Shown here in pieces: positions 8,134 through 15,799 of a stretch of DNA of 64,000 nucleotides. Every line of letters begins with the position of its first letter. The first letter of the stretch is position 1. Source of the stretch: Pseudomonas laurentiana (GTDB lineage: Bacteria; Pseudomonadota; Gammaproteobacteria; Pseudomonadales; Pseudomonadaceae); contig NZ_BMQU01000003.1 in assembly GCF_014648275.1 (NCBI RefSeq), forward strand, positions 1 through 64,000. The letters are read 5' to 3'. The notes beneath the pieces are model-generated. The model was not told the origin of the DNA. It was given only the letters and a program-made list of their open reading frames with translations, and did not search any database. A program made the translations under genes and the position numbers.

Positions 8134-9027
8134 ATGCTCACAGGTCTTAGCGCTTTTCCTCTGACGCCCGTTACTGAATACGGAATTGAAGCACGCGCCT
8201 ATATCGAGCTAATCAAACGCTTGGTGGATGCTGGGGTCGATTCTATTGGGGCCTTGGGCTCGACAGGCAGCTACATGTATCTCAATCGCCTGGAGCGGGC
8301 GCAAGCTGCTCGGCTCGCTGTTGAACACGCTTCTGGGATTCCTGTCATGGTTGGCATAAGTGCGTTGAGTACGCGGGATGTGCTGCTCCATGCAGAGGAT
8401 GCTCAGGAAGCTGGCGTTGATGCAGTGCTGCTGTCCCCGGTCTCTTATCAAAAGCTCAGCGATAAAGAAGTGTACGGGCTCTACAATGCAGTGGCGCGCA
8501 ATCTGTCAGTGCCTCTGGTTGTCTACGATAATCCCGGGACAACAAATTTTGTGTTCAGCGATGAGTTGCATAGTCGCATTGCCGAACTGCCCAATGTTGC
8601 ATCGATCAAAATTCCTGGCGTGCCTGAAGATCCTGTCCGCGCCAGAGATAGAGTTGATCGACTTCGCAACCTGATTCCTGAGCATGTGACCATTGGTGTC
8701 AGTGGTGACTCATTGGCTGCGACGGGTTTAAACGCTGGTTGCGATATTTGGTACTCCGTGATCGGCGGGCTATTTCCTGAAATTGCAGTGGCCATCACTC
8801 GCGCTGCCCAAAAAGGGAATGCAAACGAGGCCAATCAGCTCTCCAGTAAACTCCAGCCTCTTTGGAGCCTATTCAGTAAGCACGGTGGTAGTTTGCGCGT
8901 GATAGCAACAGCAGCCACATTGCTCGGACGGGCTCCTGATCGAAACCTGCCTTCTCCCCTGTTACTCCTTGAGGGAGAAGATCGCTCGGCTCTACTCACA
9001 ACGCTGAACCAGCTTGATCTTGTGTAG
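8134..9027 (+). CDS. dihydrodipicolinate synthase/N-acetylneuraminate lyase family aldolase
   Basis: This 297-residue TIM-barrel class I aldolase has the proton-relay Tyr in VVYDNPGTTNF (about residue 133) and the Schiff-base Lys in ASIKIPGVPED (about 162). The usual GSTGS loop near residue 43 replaces the GTTGE of true DapA, so lysine biosynthesis is unlikely and a keto-acid aldolase or dehydratase role fits better. It follows the B3/4 gene closely and precedes a LysE exporter. Confidence 0.85.
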   Translation: MLTGLSAFPLTPVTEYGIEARAYIELIKRLVDAGVDSIGALGSTGSYMYLNRLERAQAARLAVEHASGIPVMVGISALSTRDVLLHAEDAQEAGVDAVLLSPVSYQKLSDKEVYGLYNAVARNLSVPLVVYDNPGTTNFVFSDELHSRIAELPNVASIKIPGVPEDPVRARDRVDRLRNLIPEHVTIGVSGDSLAATGLNAGCDIWYSVIGGLFPEIAVAITRAAQKGNANEANQLSSKLQPLWSLFSKHGGSLRVIATAATLLGRAPDRNLPSPLLLLEGEDRSALLTTLNQLDLV

Positions 9028-9039
9028 CGATTTGAAGTC

Positions 9040-9069
9040 GAATCCGGTCAATGGGTATTGACCGGATTC
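9040..9069. promoter_or_regulatory. perfect 12-bp inverted repeat between the DapA-like and LysE genes
   Basis: GAATCCGGTCAA and TTGACCGGATTC flank a 6-nt loop. There is no T-run after it, so it is not a standard terminator. It may be an mRNA processing or stability hairpin, or an operator for the exporter gene. Confidence 0.7.
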
Positions 9070-9089
9070 ATATGTGGGAGAGCGTTCAA

Positions 9090-9725
9090 ATGTCATTCGA
9101 CTTCAACCACCTGTTGCTCGTGCTGACCGTCTACGTAATCGGCGCGGCCAGCCCTGGCCCTAGCAACATGCGAATCATGGGGGTGGCCATGCATCAAGGG
9201 CGGCGCCCAGCCCTGATGCTCGCATTCGGTGTTATCAGTGGCTCTTTCTTTTGGGGAGGCATGGCCGCAACAGGTATCTCGGCAATCTTGACGACCTTTG
9301 CCCAGGCAATCATCGCTCTTAAAATCGTGGGCGGAGCTTACCTTCTTTTCCTTGGTATCAAGGCCGCTCGTTCGGCACTGACTACGGACGAGCATATGAG
9401 CAAGAAGGACGCTACTGCGGCCAGTGTCTCGGGCTTCAAATTGTACAAACAGGGATTGATGATGCACTTAACCAATCCCAAGGCCTTACTCGGTTGGGTA
9501 GCCACAATGACCTTAGGGCTGGGGCCTCAAGCATCGACAACGACCGTTGCGATCACTCTGGCTTGCTGTGCTGTGTTAAGCATCACTATTTTTGGTGGAT
9601 ACGCCTTGCTTTTCTCAACGGCACCGATGGTTCGGGCTTATCGACGTGCACGCCGAGGCATCGAAGGCACGCTGGCTTTAGTATTCGGCGTCGCAGGCAT
9701 AAACCTGCTGCTTTCCAGGCAATGA
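9090..9725 (+). CDS. LysE family exporter
   Basis: This 211-residue inner-membrane protein has the LysE signature ASPGPSNMRIMGVAMHQGRR near residue 20 and NPKALLGWVATMTLG near residue 135, with about six membrane segments. The start at 9090 has GGGAG about 9 bp upstream. It is the third gene of the B3/4 - aldolase - exporter - PaiB set and probably expels the amino acid handled by that set. Confidence 0.86.
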   Translation: MSFDFNHLLLVLTVYVIGAASPGPSNMRIMGVAMHQGRRPALMLAFGVISGSFFWGGMAATGISAILTTFAQAIIALKIVGGAYLLFLGIKAARSALTTDEHMSKKDATAASVSGFKLYKQGLMMHLTNPKALLGWVATMTLGLGPQASTTTVAITLACCAVLSITIFGGYALLFSTAPMVRAYRRARRGIEGTLALVFGVAGINLLLSRQ

Positions 9726-9829
9726 CGGCTATGAGCCCAAGCGTGTCTTGGCATTATTGTCTGGCTTTGAGAGCACTGCTTTGGCGCCTGAGTCGCTAAA
9801 GTCTCGTCAATGTACATGGGGCATAGCTG

Positions 9830-10453
9830 ATGTATTTACCATCGCACTTCAGTGCAGCAGATTCAGAAAAACTGCATCAGTTAATTGCGCAGTATCCGTT
9901 TGGCACGATTATCACCCATGGCAACGAAGGATTGGATGCTAATCACCTTCCTTTCGACCTCGACACAGGCAAAGGAAGGCTGGGAACACTGCAAGCCCAT
10001 GTGGCTCGTGATAACCCTCTTTGGCGAGAGGTACAGCCTGATCAAGAGGTGCTGGTCATCTTCCGCGCAGGTGACGCCTATATTTCACCTCAGTGGTATC
10101 CCAGCAAGCAGGAGCATCAGAAGCAGGTACCGACCTGGAATTATCGAGTAGTGCATGCACACGGAAAAATTCGAGTGCTTGATGATGTGAGGGCTGTTCG
10201 CGGCATCGTTGCCAGACTTACACGAACGCACGAATCGTTTCAGAAACAGCCTTGGAAGATGACTGACAGCCCAAAGGACTACATGGATGACATGCTTCGA
10301 AGAATAGTCGGAATTGAGATTGAAATAACTCGGCTCGTTGGCAAATTGAAGCTCAGCCAAGATGATGAGCGCCGGGACGCCCAGAGTGCCGGCAAAATTT
10401 TAATTGAGCGAGGCGAAGAAGAGGTCGGGTCAGCGATGATCCCCCATGCCTAA
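9830..10453 (+). CDS. PaiB-type FMN-binding negative transcriptional regulator
   Basis: This 207-residue protein has a split-barrel flavin-binding fold. It opens with MYLPSHFSAADSEKLHQLIA, contains NHLPFDLD and the family hallmark SPQWYPSKQEH..VPTWNY near residues 88-107. PaiB proteins repress protease and sporulation genes in Bacillus; in Pseudomonas they often sit in amino-acid export clusters. The 104-bp gap from the exporter leaves open whether it has its own promoter. Confidence 0.85.
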   Translation: MYLPSHFSAADSEKLHQLIAQYPFGTIITHGNEGLDANHLPFDLDTGKGRLGTLQAHVARDNPLWREVQPDQEVLVIFRAGDAYISPQWYPSKQEHQKQVPTWNYRVVHAHGKIRVLDDVRAVRGIVARLTRTHESFQKQPWKMTDSPKDYMDDMLRRIVGIEIEITRLVGKLKLSQDDERRDAQSAGKILIERGEEEVGSAMIPHA

Positions 10454-10565
10454 GCAAACCGAGCGTCTTAATTTTAGAAATTTAGCGGGAGTTATGAGCG
10501 TCCGCTTCTGGCCGAAACCGGGCCGCAATAAAGGTCCGCATTGGGTCAAAGGCAGCCTTCACGAT

Positions 10566-10693
10566 TGACCACCCTCGACCCAGAGCGTGTAAAAACACCT
10601 TGTCGAGCACGCGCCATGATTTCCGAGGATTTCACCACAGGGATTGCCCATGAGGTGCTTTATCCAAGGTGAACATCAAGGCCAAGGCACCTG
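10566..10693 (+). mobile_element. relic left end of an IS1182-type element
   Basis: About 128 bp match the left end of the complete IS at 12396: CGACCCAGAG.GTGTAAAAAC, then ATGATTTC.GAGGATTTCA, then GCTTTATCCAAGGTGAACAT. The match stops abruptly at 10693, 14 bp before the stop of the SDR gene. The relic keeps an ATG where the full copy has AAG. The gap 10454-10565 also holds a piece of the GGCCAGAAGCGGAC repeat. Confidence 0.8.
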
Positions 10694-10706
10694 ACCCGCG
10701 ATCTCG

Positions 10707-11573
10707 CTACTCGACAATCGCCGGATGTGCCTGGAATGGACTGCCCAGCGTGTCGCGATAGGACGGCGGCTGTTGGCCATTCAGATCGACAATGCCGTAG
10801 GTCATCGCGACTTCTGCCCCGATGAGGACCTGTCCGGATTGCGTCATCCGGTCAGGGTCGCAATACAGCGCGTGAATGACCTTGCCGGTGAACTCCGGGC
10901 TTTCCATGACGAATGAAAAATCCTCGTAGCGATGCGGGTGGTCTTGCAATGCGCGTATCGTGCGCTCCGTGCGCAGCGGACCCATCCAGATGGACACCAC
11001 TGCGACATCGTAGGGGCGAAAGTCCACGGCCATGTCTTTGGCGAACTTGTCGACACCGGCTTTCTGCGCGCCATAGGCTGCGCCGTGCATGTAGCAGTTC
11101 GCGCCAAATGACGAGGTGAACACGATCAGCCCGCCACGACGTTTGGCCATCAGCGGAGCCGCGTACCAACTCGCCACATAGGCGGAGCGTAAACCGACGT
11201 CGAGGATCTTGATGAGATCAAGCGACTTCTCCCAGAACGGTCCGGGGTTTATCAATTGATCGTGTAGAAACGTCGCATTATTGACAAGGATGTCGAGCCG
11301 CCCGCTCTCGCGCTCGACCTGCTCGAAGAGGCTGCGCACCTGTTCGTCATCGGCGTGATCACAGGCGACGGCGATGCCCTTGCCGCCTAATGCGTCGATT
11401 TCGCGTGCCGTCTCGTGGATCGTGCCTGGCAACGGCGCATCGCCCTCGTTCTGCGAGCGGCCTGTCACGTACACCGTCGCGCCCGCCGCGCCGAGTGCGA
11501 GCGCAATGCCTTTGCCGGCACCGCGCGACGCGCCTGTTACAACCGCGACCAATGGGCTGTGATCGTTACTCAT
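10707..11573 (-). CDS. short-chain dehydrogenase/reductase
   Basis: This 288-residue classical SDR has VVTGASRGAGKGIALAL at residues 10-26, NNA near residue 105 (DILVNNATFLH), and Tyr-x-x-x-Lys as YGAQK near residue 165. The Ser position reads FTSSFG. The start at 11573 opens with MSNDHSPLVAVV, and the gene overlaps the upstream NTF2-like gene by 8 bp, so both are co-translated. Its substrate is unknown. The pair is bracketed by IS1182-type ends, suggesting it was carried in. Confidence 0.86.
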   Translation of the reverse strand: MSNDHSPLVAVVTGASRGAGKGIALALGAAGATVYVTGRSQNEGDAPLPGTIHETAREIDALGGKGIAVACDHADDEQVRSLFEQVERESGRLDILVNNATFLHDQLINPGPFWEKSLDLIKILDVGLRSAYVASWYAAPLMAKRRGGLIVFTSSFGANCYMHGAAYGAQKAGVDKFAKDMAVDFRPYDVAVVSIWMGPLRTERTIRALQDHPHRYEDFSFVMESPEFTGKVIHALYCDPDRMTQSGQVLIGAEVAMTYGIVDLNGQQPPSYRDTLGSPFQAHPAIVE

Positions 11574-12090
11574 CTGCAGGTGCTCCCGTTTCTGTGGCGC
11601 TCGCCTGAACACCGGCGAAGCGCACACCGGGCTCGGTTTCCTCATAGCTGGCGATCAGCGTGGACGTCACCACGCAGCGCGTGCTGCTGATCGTCCAATG
11701 GCCGTTGATCTTGCGGTACTCGTCGTCATAGTGCGCGCCAAGCTGGGTGATCACTCGCGATTGCGTGTCGATCATCTGGTAATGCAAACCCCAGGTGCCA
11801 CGGGCGTGCGTGTCATCAAGCACATCGATCTGCGGGTTGACGCCATGGTGCATCTCGACAACATGCGGATGGCAGCCGAGCTGTTGGAAAATCGCCACGA
11901 GTTGGTCGCGGTCTTCGAACACACCGATCCGGCCGTAGTCGATAAGCACCGGGCCCGGCGCGAAGCAGTCGCGCATGCCCTGTGGATCCTTCCGGTCGCA
12001 ACACGCCAGGTAGCGCGCCTTGAGACGGCGAATCGCTTCGACATCTTCGAGCGTGCGCAGGCGGGTTTCCAATTGATCAATTGAGGTCAT
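11566..12090 (-). CDS. NTF2-like (SnoaL_4-type) protein
   Basis: This 174-residue cone-shaped NTF2-fold protein begins TSIDQLETRLRTLEDVEAIR, followed by LKARYLACCDRKDPQGMRDCF and a central HHGVNPQIDVLDD.HARGTW. These are typical of SnoaL_4/ring-hydroxylating-beta-like dehydratases and isomerases. The start at 12090 is fixed by AAGGAG 5 bp upstream. It leads the SDR in a two-gene operon, and such pairs often act on hydroxylated terpenoid or aromatic intermediates. Confidence 0.8.
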   Translation of the reverse strand: MTSIDQLETRLRTLEDVEAIRRLKARYLACCDRKDPQGMRDCFAPGPVLIDYGRIGVFEDRDQLVAIFQQLGCHPHVVEMHHGVNPQIDVLDDTHARGTWGLHYQMIDTQSRVITQLGAHYDDEYRKINGHWTISSTRCVVTSTLIASYEETEPGVRFAGVQASATETGAPADE

Positions 12091-12395
12091 GCCATCTCCT
12101 TGAGCCAGAGTGTGCCCAGGCACCATGGTACAAGTGCGACCGCCTCGGTTATTCATCCATACAGACGATGTGGTTCACGTGCCGGCATGATGATGGGCAC
12201 TGACAGAAATGGTATTGCAGGCTCACCGCGCAGGAGCTGCGCTTGGGCCGATCGCATTCGCGCGGCAGATTCAGTCGTAACGCCATCGCCTGACACTTTT
12301 TTCAAGCCATGCCTGCGCACCAAGCTGGAACAGCGACAGGAAACTGAAACGGCATGCGCTGCTGATTCGACGTAATGGTTTGACGCTGGGGCAAG
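12091..12395. other. non-coding gap upstream of the NTF2-like gene
   Basis: Nothing here is convincingly coding. It must hold the promoter of the NTF2-SDR pair. A GAAACGGCATG 11-mer near 12,345 recurs inverted beyond the IS (about 14,326). Confidence 0.4.
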
Positions 12396-14079
12396 GGCTG
12401 CAATCGACCCAGAGTGTGTAAAAACGCCTTCGTGAACCCTTGCTATGATTTCTGAGGATTTCATCGCAGGGATCGCCCAAGAAGCGCTTTATCCAAGGTG
12501 AACATCGAGGCCAAGGCACCTTACTTCCCGAGAGCCTCGACGACTACGTCAGCGATACCAACCCGGTGCGCGTAGTCGACGTCTTCGTCGATGAACTCGA
12601 CCTGGCCAAACTGGGTTTTGACGGTGCCATTCCAGCCGACACTGGCCGACCTGTTTACCATCCTTCGGTCTTGTTGAAGATCTACATCTACGGCTATCTC
12701 AATCGCATTCAGTCGAGCCGACGCCTGGAGCGAGAAGCCCAACGCAACGTCGAACTGATGTGGTTGACCGGGCGTTTGATGCCGGACTTCAAGACCATCG
12801 CCAACTTCCGAAAAGACAACAGCAAAGCCATCAGAGGCGTCTGCCGCCAGTTCGTCGTGTTGTGTCAGCAGTTGGGACTGTTCGGAGAACATCTGGTCGC
12901 CATCGATGGCAGCAAATTTAAAGCCGTCAACAACCGCGACCGCAATTTCACCAGCGCCAAACTGAAGCGGCGAATGGAAGAAATTGAATCGAGTATCAAT
13001 CGTTACCTGACGGCACTCGATGCTGCTGATCGGCAAGAACCAACAGCTACCGAGCCCAGCGCCGTGCGGCTGGAAGAGAAAATCGCCAAGCTCAAAACTC
13101 AAATGAAAGAGCTTCAGGCGATCGAAATTCAGCTCAATGAATCACCGGATAAACAGGTCTCACTGACCGATCCAGACAGCCGCTCCATGATGACGCGCGG
13201 CACGGGAATTGTTGGCTACAACGTGCAGACAGCGGTCGATACGGAGCACCATTTGATCGTTGCGCACGAGGTGACCAACGTTGGTTCCGACCGCGATCAA
13301 CTCAGTTCAATGGCCAAGCAGGCCCGCGAGGCGATAGCGTCAGAAACGTTGTCGGTGGTGGCGGACCGAGGTTATTTCAAAAGCGAACAAATCCTGGCTT
13401 GTCACGATGCCGGCATCACCGCCTATGTGCCCAAACCGATGACCTCTGGAGCCAAGGCTGACGGGCGTTTCAATAACGATGCCTTCGTCTATGACGCGGC
13501 AAAAAACGAATACATTTGCCCCGCTGGAGAGGCGCTGATTTGGCACTATTCGTACGTTGAAAAAGGCATGAAGTTGCATCGTTACTGGAGTTTGAAATGC
13601 CAGGACTGCGCGTTGAAATTGCAATGCACACCGAGCACGGAACGACGTGTTCGACGCTGGGAGCATGAAGCCGTATTGGAGGAGATGCAGCTTCGGCTAG
13701 GCAAAGCACCAGAGATGATGCGAGTCCGAAGACGGACCGTTGAGCATCCCTTCGGGACGCTCAAACAATGGATGGGTGCAACGCACTTCCTGACGCGAAA
13801 GCTGGCCGGGGTGAGCGCGGAGATGAGCTTGAATGTGCTCGCCTACAACTTGAAACGGGTCATAAAAATCATCGGCACCCATCACTTGATGAAGGCGCTA
13901 ACGGCCTAAAAACCGGTCTGTTTTTACGTCTCCCGATGATCTGGCGCGTTGCTGGGGCGCTTTAGCTCATCAGGAAGGGACATCGTGCCTTGATCAGGCT
14001 ACGAAGCCGGACAGCCACTCAGCCTTGAAGATCGAAACGGGATCTAGCGTTTTTACACACTCTGGGTCGATAGCAGCCA
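12396..14079 (+). mobile_element. complete IS1182-type insertion sequence (1,684 bp)
   Basis: The ends are inverted repeats of about 32 bp with a single mismatch: left 12396-12427, containing ATCGACCCAGAGTGTGTAAA, and right 14048-14079. They enclose one transposase frame. Length, single ORF and transposase sequence fit the IS1182 family. I see no convincing target duplication at the edges, and the outermost bases of the right end resemble the GGGTCGATAGC repeat found elsewhere, so the exact tip is uncertain by several bases. Confidence 0.85.
12566..13909 (+). CDS. IS1182 family transposase (normal start codon apparently lost)
   Basis: A DDE transposase of 447 residues from GTG 12566. It has the family N-terminal domain (VLLKIYIYGYLNRIQSSRRLEREAQ), the first catalytic Asp in LVAIDGSKF, a coiled segment at about 130-195, the second Asp in SVVADRGYF and the Glu in RRTVEHPFGTLK. 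The same frame stays open upstream to codon 12479-12481 and would add 29 residues, starting with Lys-Arg-Phe-Ile-Gln-Gly-Glu-His. That codon is AAG here, but ATG in the relic at 10566-10693. Translation may start at GTG 12566 with a short N-terminus, or the copy may be silent. Confidence 0.85.
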   Translation: MRVVDVFVDELDLAKLGFDGAIPADTGRPVYHPSVLLKIYIYGYLNRIQSSRRLEREAQRNVELMWLTGRLMPDFKTIANFRKDNSKAIRGVCRQFVVLCQQLGLFGEHLVAIDGSKFKAVNNRDRNFTSAKLKRRMEEIESSINRYLTALDAADRQEPTATEPSAVRLEEKIAKLKTQMKELQAIEIQLNESPDKQVSLTDPDSRSMMTRGTGIVGYNVQTAVDTEHHLIVAHEVTNVGSDRDQLSSMAKQAREAIASETLSVVADRGYFKSEQILACHDAGITAYVPKPMTSGAKADGRFNNDAFVYDAAKNEYICPAGEALIWHYSYVEKGMKLHRYWSLKCQDCALKLQCTPSTERRVRRWEHEAVLEEMQLRLGKAPEMMRVRRRTVEHPFGTLKQWMGATHFLTRKLAGVSAEMSLNVLAYNLKRVIKIIGTHHLMKALTA

Positions 14080-14433
14080 TTGGCGATAGCTCCCAAGCAG
14101 GGGGATGTGCTCCCCGTAACCCCCCCCTAACACCGCCAAGCACCCCTGAAAAACTGCATATCCATGACATCCAGAAGGCAGACGAGGGCGAGTCATCTGT
14201 GAGCCAAGTTTCGGGAATGGGAAGCGATTGGCAGAACGCCGGGGAGGGTGCGTTGGCTAGGGGGGATGGGCCGAAAATCGGTTCCAAAACTGAAACGGCG
14301 ACCCTTTTGGTATGCGGCCTGTAGCCATGCCGTTTCGTCTTTGTTTTGGAATCGATCAAGTATCGCGCCAGGCGATACCTGCCAGCGCGAAATACGCATT
14401 CTTGCCCAGGCTTATTCGCGTATAAGCCTGTTC
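14080..14433. other. non-coding gap between IS and catabolic island
   Basis: The gap contains poly-C runs and no credible gene. The right part (14362-14398) is the promoter region of the first LysR gene and includes a degenerate nod-box-like site. Confidence 0.45.
14362..14398 (+). promoter_or_regulatory. degenerate nod-box-like site upstream of the first LysR gene
   Basis: One perfect ATC-N9-GAT half-site (14362-14376) is followed by a 7-bp spacer. The second half (14384-14398) keeps only the GCG core. It lies 36 bp before the LysR start and is the weakest member of the series found across the island. Confidence 0.45.
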
Positions 14434-15363
14434 ATGCGCTATCGACGTCTGGACCTCAACCTGCTGGTCGCCCTGGATGTGCTGCTCGAAGAGTGCAGCG
14501 TCAGCCGGGCTGCGCAGCGCCTCAACCTTGGCCAGTCAGCGACCAGCGCTGCACTGGGCCGGTTACGCGAGCACTTTCAGGACCCGCTTTTGCTGCCGGT
14601 AGGGCGTGGCCTCGAACCGAGTGCCCTGGCGCGCCAACTGGCACCTAAGGTGCGCGAAGTGCTGAGCCTGACGGGCGAAGTGGTGGAGATGTCGGCGGCA
14701 TTCGACCCCGCCCGCTGTGACCGGCGCTTCATCCTGGTGGCCTCGGACTATGTGGCGGCCACCCTGGTTCCGGCGGTCAGTCGTACCCTGGCGCGGGTAG
14801 CGCCCGGTGTGTCGCTGGTGGTGCGTGACCTGCCGCTGCCGCGTGACGGCGATGTGGTGGCCGAGGCGCTGGACTATCGACGCAGCGACCTGGTGATCGT
14901 GCCGCAGCCGCGCATCAACCCGCGCTACCCCCACGCCTCGCTGCTCCAGGATGAGCTGTGTTGCATCGTCTGCGCAGACACTCCCGGCTACCAACAGGGC
15001 CTGAGCCTGGCCGACTACTGTGCGGCCGGGCATGTGGTGCGCGAATTCAGCCATGGCCAGAACCTTTCGCTGGACACCCAGCACCTGCGCGAGATGGGTA
15101 TCGAACGGCGACTCGATGTGGCAGTGCAGAGCTTTGCCCTGATGGCTGAATTCGTCGTCGGCACGCCGCGTATTGCCACGCTGTTCCGCCGCCAGGCCGA
15201 GGCGCTGGCGCGACGCTACCCCCTGCGCGTGCTGGCGTCGCCCATTGTCTTTCCGGTGGCCTCGCAAGTCCTGCAGTGGCAGCCGCAGCAAGCCTCTGAC
15301 CCGGCCCTGGCCTGGCTTCGCCAGGTGCTGACGGAGCAGGCCGAGGTGCTGGATCAGGGCTGA
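14434..15363 (+). CDS. LysR family regulator, NodD/NahR-like subgroup
   Basis: This 309-residue LysR protein begins MRYRRLDLNLLVALDVLLEE, the opening shared by NodD, NahR and LinR. The HTH follows (SVSRAAQRLNLGQSATSAALGRLR), then a periplasmic-binding-like effector domain from about residue 90. The subgroup responds to aromatic compounds or flavonoids. The ATG at 14434 starts exactly at this conserved opening; the longer frame upstream is not family-like. It is convergent with the GlcG-like gene (9-bp overlap at the ends), and it guards the left end of the island. Confidence 0.86.
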   Translation: MRYRRLDLNLLVALDVLLEECSVSRAAQRLNLGQSATSAALGRLREHFQDPLLLPVGRGLEPSALARQLAPKVREVLSLTGEVVEMSAAFDPARCDRRFILVASDYVAATLVPAVSRTLARVAPGVSLVVRDLPLPRDGDVVAEALDYRRSDLVIVPQPRINPRYPHASLLQDELCCIVCADTPGYQQGLSLADYCAAGHVVREFSHGQNLSLDTQHLREMGIERRLDVAVQSFALMAEFVVGTPRIATLFRRQAEALARRYPLRVLASPIVFPVASQVLQWQPQQASDPALAWLRQVLTEQAEVLDQG

Positions 15364-15797
15364 TGGTCGCCGGTATCTGCGACCAGCCCGTGGCTTTCGA
15401 TGGCCAGCAGGGCGCAGCGCTCGTCGTTGTCCGAGGTGTCGCCACTGACGCCGATCGCACCCAGGACACGGCCCTCGGTATCACGTATCAGGATGCCCCC
15501 GGGCACGGGAATCACCTCGCCGTCGGTTAGGCAGTTGATGGCCGCGAAGAACGCCGGCATCGCTTGGGCACGGCGAGCCAGTTCGCGGCCACCCAAGCCC
15601 ATGCCCAGGCAACCACGGGCCTTGCCGGTAGCGATCTGCGGGCGCAGGAAGCTGGCCTGCTGGTCGCGCAGCACCGCCAGTGGATGCCCTGCGCTGTCGA
15701 GCACGGCGGCTGCCAACGGCCGCATGCCCAGGGTGTGGGCGTGGCGCAGGGTGGTGGCGGCCAGTTGCGCGGCCAGTTCGAAGTCCAGAGTAGGCAT
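15354..15797 (-). CDS. GlcG/HbpS family heme-binding-like protein
   Basis: This 147-residue protein shows the GlcG/HbpS fold pattern: AAAVLDSAGHPLAVLRDQQA, then PGGILIRD.EGRVLGAIGVSG near residue 115. Members bind heme or act as accessory proteins of catabolic operons; many gene neighbourhoods for aromatic degradation contain one. The start at 15797 lies 3 bp beyond the stop codon of the upstream amidohydrolase (stop at 15800), so the two form an operon. Confidence 0.82.
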   Translation of the reverse strand: MPTLDFELAAQLAATTLRHAHTLGMRPLAAAVLDSAGHPLAVLRDQQASFLRPQIATGKARGCLGMGLGGRELARRAQAMPAFFAAINCLTDGEVIPVPGGILIRDTEGRVLGAIGVSGDTSDNDERCALLAIESHGLVADTGDHQP

Positions 15798-15799
15798 GT

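Noticed and set aside
8134-9027. Lysine-biosynthesis dapA
   Set aside because: The GTTGE motif of DapA is replaced by GSTGS, and the neighbours are an exporter and a B3/4 domain gene.
9040-9069. Hairpin as intrinsic terminator
   Set aside because: No T-run follows on either strand within the expected distance.
12388-14087. Target-site duplication of the IS
   Set aside because: Bases next to the two inverted repeats do not match; the insertion edge may lie inside an older repeat.
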